Source: Amphimedon queenslandica (Eukaryota > Porifera > Demospongiae > Haplosclerida > Niphatidae). From it: DNA of 49,463 bases. A model generated the notes under the pieces. It saw nothing but the letters and a program-made list of their open reading frames with translations. It searched no databases and was not told the origin of the DNA. Positions within the stretch are counted from its first letter, which is position 1; the number at the start of each line of letters is the position of its first letter. This document shows, piece by piece, positions 44,701 through 49,463 of the stretch. The position numbers were made by a program, and so were the translations under genes. The stretch spans positions 1 to 49,463 of the forward strand of contig NW_003546577.1 of NCBI RefSeq assembly GCF_000090795.2, in the 5' to 3' direction.

Positions 44701-45029
44701 CAGCTGACAATGTGTCTCGAGACACTGCAAATTAAAAAAAACTCTTCATAAAGTATTCAAAAACAAGGAAGTTATTTTCCATTGGGATGTTACTTCTTAA
44801 AACTTGGAGCTTGTTCAATCATTAGAGTTATTTAAAATAATGATAGAGCATTTTATACCTGTAAGGGGGTTTCCGTTTGTTGCTGGGTTTATGGAGCTGT
44901 ATAAATAATCAAAGAAGAGAAGTACTGGCAAAGTAATAGCTCTACGAAAAACTTTAGATAGTGAAAATGTGTGTCATGATGATTAACAGATTTTTATTAG
45001 CATAACTATATCATATTTCTGCATTATTA

Positions 45030-45077
45030 TTATGATTATTATTATCACTATTATTATTATTATTATTATTATTATCA
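45030..45077. repeat. ATT microsatellite
   Basis: Interrupted ATT/ATC trinucleotide run in non-coding DNA. Confidence 0.93.
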
Positions 45078-45112
45078 TTAATTTTATAAGTACAAGAATA
45101 TAGTATTGTACA

Positions 45113-45340
45113 TTATTGTCGTCGTTTCTCTGTCCTCGCAAGAGGTGTGCAGTCATCCTCAGTTAGTTTACGTTTGACTCCTTTGCCAGCAGCACTTCTA
45201 CAGTTCTCTCTTACTGTACCATGACAAAATGAGTCAACAACACGTAGTGCCTGAGTGTTATTGAGGAAACTTGCTACAGTCGTGTTGTGATGAGTTCTTG
45301 CCCTTTGTCTTTGCGAATCAAAAACACATTCAAGAGGATC
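45113..45340 (-). pseudogene. P-element/THAP9-like transposase, C-terminal exon
   Basis: 76 codons from an acceptor-like ATGCCAG reading DPLECVFDSQRQRARTHHN, TTVASFLNNTQALRVVDSF and CHGTVRENCRS, then a basic tail (KRKLTEDDC, EKRRQ) to TAA 45113-45115. The DPLExxFxxQRxR..N.T...F..N..ALRV pattern is the C-terminal signature of P-type/THAP9-like transposases, where the E lies in the catalytic core. Upstream minus-strand pieces (45360-45420; 46494-46784) may belong to the same gene but are too worn to place. Confidence 0.45.
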
Positions 45341-46789
45341 CTGGCATATATTATTGCTTTAAAAATCTAAGTTGTGGGATTTCACTTCATCCAAAGTAGA
45401 CATACATGTCACTAGTTCAACAAATGATTTGACTATGAAACAAATAAGTATTGATGAATAAATGAATAGATAACATACACTTGTAGCGAAATAGTGTAGC
45501 ATACATTAAGATGCTTTAACTTATATTCAGTGAATTCCTTGGAATGTTTCAGTGCTCAATAGCATTTGTTTCTTGTCTGAAGTATTAAATTGTGGCCTAG
45601 CTTCAACAGATTCTTGCCAAGATGTGAGATAGCCTAGAAAGTCCTTTCGTAGCTACTATAACAAAAAATTATGTGATATATATTACAATTGTTCATTAAT
45701 GCTTCGCTCACTTCAAGTCTTGTGTCCTCAGAAGTAGTTTGTGGTTTCTGAAATGGTATTTGTGCTTTAGCTCCATTAGCGAAATTGCTAACATTTAAGC
45801 AGTCAAAAACTTGTCAAACATCACAAATTTAGCAGCCTTTTCAGCATCTTCTCCAATCAGATGCAATGCTTTACTAGCTGATTCACTGACCACCTAAATT
45901 TAAAGTACATTTACATGTTTAGCAATGATAGTGACTAAGGAAAAAAGACTCTTGCCATGGTAATCACTAATCAGTTTGTATCTTAATAATACATTGGACG
46001 TAGATTTTTTTTGTGGCATGTTAACATTAAGACTAACGTTTTACCAGTGTTAATAAATTAACCCGCATTTTTGAAAGTAAAGTCAAATGAAGTTGCTCGT
46101 ACTTAAGCTTATGTACCATAGACAACCCAGAACCTTTTCAGTGATCTCTCTTATACAAGTCATTCAAATGCTTCCAACAAATATATTTGCCATTATTCTA
46201 TACAGCCAAAATAAATGTATGCACCAAGGAGTTTGACATACCCATAGCAATCTGTGATTTAAAATCCAACAATTTCTAAGTTTTCATAAGGTGTGGTGGG
46301 TCTGAAAAGCGACATATAAATCTTTCATCTTCAGCGTAATTGTTGTAAACTTAGCTTTTCAGAAGTGTTACGGATAGCCATTAACCTTCAATTAACAGAA
46401 GATCCATCAATGGTAGTTCCTGAAACCAGAATGAAATATTTCATTAATACAGTATGATTAGGCAATAAGCATAGCATTTAACTTCTTGAACAGCTAACAA
46501 ATTACAGCAAGATTAGTATGCATGGCATCATGTCCAGAAATGCAAGGACATTGATAGGAAATTTTTAGTAAATTTAGCGTATTCTGAATTTTAATTTGAT
46601 ACAGAGCACCAATGGTGGGATAGTTAAGCATCCTTATAACTTGTGATGTGGTAAAATTTGCCAAGGTCCCGCTTTCTATATTGTTGAGCAACAGTAAAGC
46701 TCTTATTGTGCTCAACATCATCCTGATCAGTGACTGTTCCTTTCGAACCTGACACTCTAAATATAGTACTATCATTGACGCCATCTTTT

Positions 46790-48640
46790 CATGAACAATT
46801 AGACATTTTACATTTTTTTCATTATTGAAAGGTTAAAACTATAACAAATTAGTATTTCAAAGACTTCCACTTTGGAAATTTATGAAAATAATTTGTGACA
46901 AAATGGTGTATAAATGATAAGGTACTCAGTGCAAATTTTTGAAACCTGAGCTTGCAAAAATCATAAAATTCTGCACTCATGGTTGCATGACACCATGATA
47001 AATAACAAATAGCTCTGCATAACAAGCATCTTAGTGACTCAGGACTTACAAAAGCAAAGATGAAAAAGAAGCTGAGAAAAGGGACATGTACATGTACAAT
47101 AGCAAAGCCATAAAGAAAGAAATGAGTGGAAATAAGTAGGTTGAGTGTACAAGTACACAAAACATTATGTTCCATTAAGGGAAACAATTAAGCAATTAAG
47201 GCCTGTCAAAATTATCATTGAAATACACATGCTGTAGTTTGTACATTTACACGCCACTTACCAACATTGATTAAACCAATGCAACACAGCATTTACAAAC
47301 TCTCTCGATTCTTGTGGCATGCTCAGTTCCTTATAGTTCATTGTACTAAAAGAGACAGAACAATATGGTAATTTTAATTTTACAGTCATATTGACCTTTG
47401 AAAACTTCCATGTTCTAATTCTATATCTTCAAGCTTTCTTCCTTATTATATTCTCTTCAACACTTTTCTAAAGTATTGGCGAAATTCTCCTGCACAATAG
47501 ATGATACATCAAATAACTCTCACTCTCCTGCCTTTATTGTACATATGTGTACATGCAATGTAGTGTGTATTGCATCAAGATACATAATAAAAATAATAGC
47601 AAAAAATCGTGCATACAATATTGTACATGCATAATATGCAGGTACATGTACATGTTTTTATAGTTGATTACTTGAGTTAGTATGAGGAGAGAAACACAAA
47701 ATGAGCGACATCAGGAGACGAAGGTGATGTCAATAGACACCAAACTCTTCCAGAACAAAGAAATGCAGTACATATACTAACAACGTGTAGAGAATAACTC
47801 TGAGTTTTAAACCTATAGCAACATTAATGCAATAATACTTAGACTACTTGATGAATCTTACACACACAGTGGAACAGCCTTAATGTAAAATCAAGCCTGA
47901 TATAGAGAATTTTGTCAAGAAGGCAATAATAATTACATTGACTTATTCAAGCAATCAATTTATATGATTTCTAAAACATATACAGTAAAACAGGCAGTAT
48001 TACTGACAAAACCCATATGCATCATCATGCAATTGCAAAAATTATACTACTAAAGAGCAATCCACATATACGTACCTATAATGAACTGCCTAATGCAAGA
48101 TGATAGCAGGACTGAGAGCTGTAGATTTCAGACCATTTCTTTAACAAAGAAGCAGACATTTTATACAGTTAATTAGAAAATGACGTTGTTTATAATGGAA
48201 CCTTTCACAGTTGACCTTGCAGTTCATGTAGTGAACAAGTTCCATTTTTTCTTATTTACATCTATACGAAAAAGTTTTGAAATCGTGAGTGCATAAAGGG
48301 CCTCGAAATGCTTTGTCTGACTCAGTGAAATGGAGTCCAACCAGAGGTGCCCCATTTATCCGTGTAAGTGACCTCAGAAACTCCATCTTTCAATTCAGAG
48401 TCTACTGATGAACATGACTTAATTTTCATTGTATTTTATTGACTCAGAGCCGGCTAGATCTAACTGACATTGAGATGTGAGGACAGGTCGAGGTCACCAT
48501 TTGGCTCACCCTCATTAGAAGTATCTAATTTGCCTTGAATTCTAGAGTCTGATCCATCATATCGGGTAGTCATCTTTCATTCTTTCTCAGCTGAGTTTCG
48601 ATGAGCCAGGCCAAGAAGCTTAAAGACTACACTATACCGT
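46790..48640. other. no recognisable gene
   Basis: AT-rich sequence. A 112-codon minus-strand frame (46849-47187) is hydrophobic/aromatic low complexity without motif. Several ACATGTAC-type palindromic stretches occur (47091-47098, 47640-47656). Confidence 0.5.
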
Positions 48641-48730
48641 ATACGGGAAATTTTTGGCGGGTATGAAGTTTCGCAAATGAGCCTTAAAAAGCTATTCGCA
48701 AAAAAAATTTTGCGTTTTTACTGCAGTAAA
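48640..48730 (+). repeat. ACCGTATACGGGAAATTTTTGGCGGG-type short element end
   Basis: Begins ACCGTATACGGGAAATTT and continues with TTTCGCAAATGAGC and TTCGCAAAAAAAATTTTGCG, a pattern of widespread invertebrate MITEs rich in TTTCGCG-like words. The right end is not defined here. Confidence 0.35.
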
Positions 48731-48863
48731 TTAAAAATTATAGTGTGGGGAGGTGAAAGGGTGTGGTTAGTGAGTAGGTGTATGCATGTAATCAAGCTGA
48801 CATGTGCTTCATCTTCTATAAACACTGGATCATGTCTTTCTCTTTTACTGTTGCTCTGCTGTA

Positions 48864-49162
48864 CGAGGCCACCATATTTATAAGCAAATTTGGACACCTC
48901 AGTTAAATGAGACTCTTGCAAAGCTGAATCCAATAATATTCATGATCCATATGCTGTTGCTATTAAAAGAACTAGTGATAAGGTGACAGTTGGACATGTG
49001 CCTAGAAAGGTTTCAGCAGTATGCAGTCTTCTTCTCAGGCGAGGAACTATTGTGCGTGTCATAACAGGTAATCATAGGCATTCAACTGACTTACCTCAAG
49101 GCAGATTAGAGGTTCTATGTTCCTTAACTTTTAACCCTTTCCTGGCTGAAATGTGGGGATAA
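48864..49162 (+). pseudogene. HIRAN-domain-like fragment
   Basis: Reads RGHHIYKQIWTPQLNETL, then after a one-base shift near 48917 AESNNIHDPYAVAIKRTSD, KVTVGHVPRKVSAVCSLLLR, RGTIVRVITGN and STDLPQGRLEVLCSL, to TAA 49160-49162. The E..N.xDPYAVAV...VGHVPRKxS pattern is that of HIRAN domains, which in other proteins bind DNA 3' ends. It is too short to be a full gene. The frameshift suggests decay, though a short exon junction there is possible. Confidence 0.6.
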
Positions 49163-49463
49163 AATGTTTCCGGATTCGATACACTTCCACTTAAAAATTC
49201 ATAACTTCTTAAGGTTAACAGATAGGTATAGGAACACTATGGTTTATTTTAATCCTTAAATAATTTCAAACCTATTGCATGAAAAATGTAATCAATAATG
49301 AGTGCATACAATTCAGTATTACTTATATAGTCCATAGTTAGTGACGGTAGTTTGCTACAATCATTTTTATCACCTGTAAAGCAGCATCGTCACTTTCATA
49401 CATTCTGAAAACTAACCTGTATCAATCTCATCATCCAAGTCTGAATCAAGTAAAAGAATGGAG
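49163..49463. other. no recognisable gene at window end
   Basis: AT-rich. The final 30 bp (TCATCATCCAAGTCTGAATC) could code an acidic stretch on the minus strand but is cut by the window edge. Confidence 0.35.

Noticed and set aside
46849..47187. 112-codon minus-strand open frame, hydrophobic
   Set aside because: Phe/Leu-rich low complexity in AT-rich DNA; resembles chance reading of A/T runs.
1..49463. CRISPR arrays, bacterial operons, rRNA genes
   Set aside because: No regularly spaced short direct repeats of CRISPR type, no ribosomal RNA sequence seen, and spliced genes point to a eukaryote.

Overview
The window reads as AT-rich nuclear DNA of an early-branching metazoan. A demosponge of the Amphimedon type is my best guess, inferred from very short introns (about 40-60 bp), abundant ATT microsatellites and ACATGTAC-type motifs, and the mix of transposon families. 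I see no ordinary single-copy housekeeping gene, no rRNA gene and no convincing functional tRNA. Almost everything recognisable is a mobile element, a relic of one, or a member of a repeated gene family.

Layout. 1-1140: tail of a Ty3/gypsy-type retroelement (plus strand). 3610-4870: Tc1-like transposase relic with a 46-bp triplication. 5344-7160: BEN-domain pseudogene (minus). 8133-9504: unidentified multi-exon gene (plus). 9505-15596: hAT (DUF4371 type) relic, split at 11491 by a nearly complete 3.8-kb TTAA-flanked element (11495-15293). 15640-21170: decayed BEL/Pao retrotransposon (minus) with a 10-N gap. 21692-22606: short element with perfect 41-bp TIRs and an 8-bp target duplication. 22751-23890: second Tc1-like relic (minus). 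24551-25045: tandem 147-bp repeat. 25511-28376: large inverted-repeat unit holding a tRNA-like short element. 29230-29860: TA-flanked MITE. 29890-33521: DUF6589-type gene split by a TTAA-flanked MITE. 33604-34560: RecQ-like helicase relic (minus). 34690-36140: second hAT relic. 36453-39561: Harbinger element with a Myb/SANT-like partner gene. 40640-42052: integrase-like relic. 42285-43170: long inverted duplication. 43888-44700: unidentified gene. 45113-45340: P/THAP9-like transposase tail. 48864-49162: HIRAN-like fragment.

The outstanding object is the element at 11495-15293. It has 201-bp TIRs that are about 96% identical, TTAA duplications, and a 10-exon minus-strand gene encoding a THAP domain plus a DDE-like core, broken by a single TAG. 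These features fit the Kolobok superfamily. Convergent to the transposase is an uninterrupted three-exon gene for a 178-aa protein: an acidic N-terminus followed by a Cys-rich domain that closely matches the cytoplasmic 'ballast' domain of the P2X7 receptor (P2RX7_C). A DNA transposon carrying a P2X7 ballast-type protein as a second gene, apparently driven from the same TIR sequence as the transposase, is the best candidate here for an undescribed system. Removing the element rejoins the host hAT reading frame exactly, so its borders are well supported.

Family names rest on recognising motifs by eye. No database search was run, and exon limits are my own splice-site readings.
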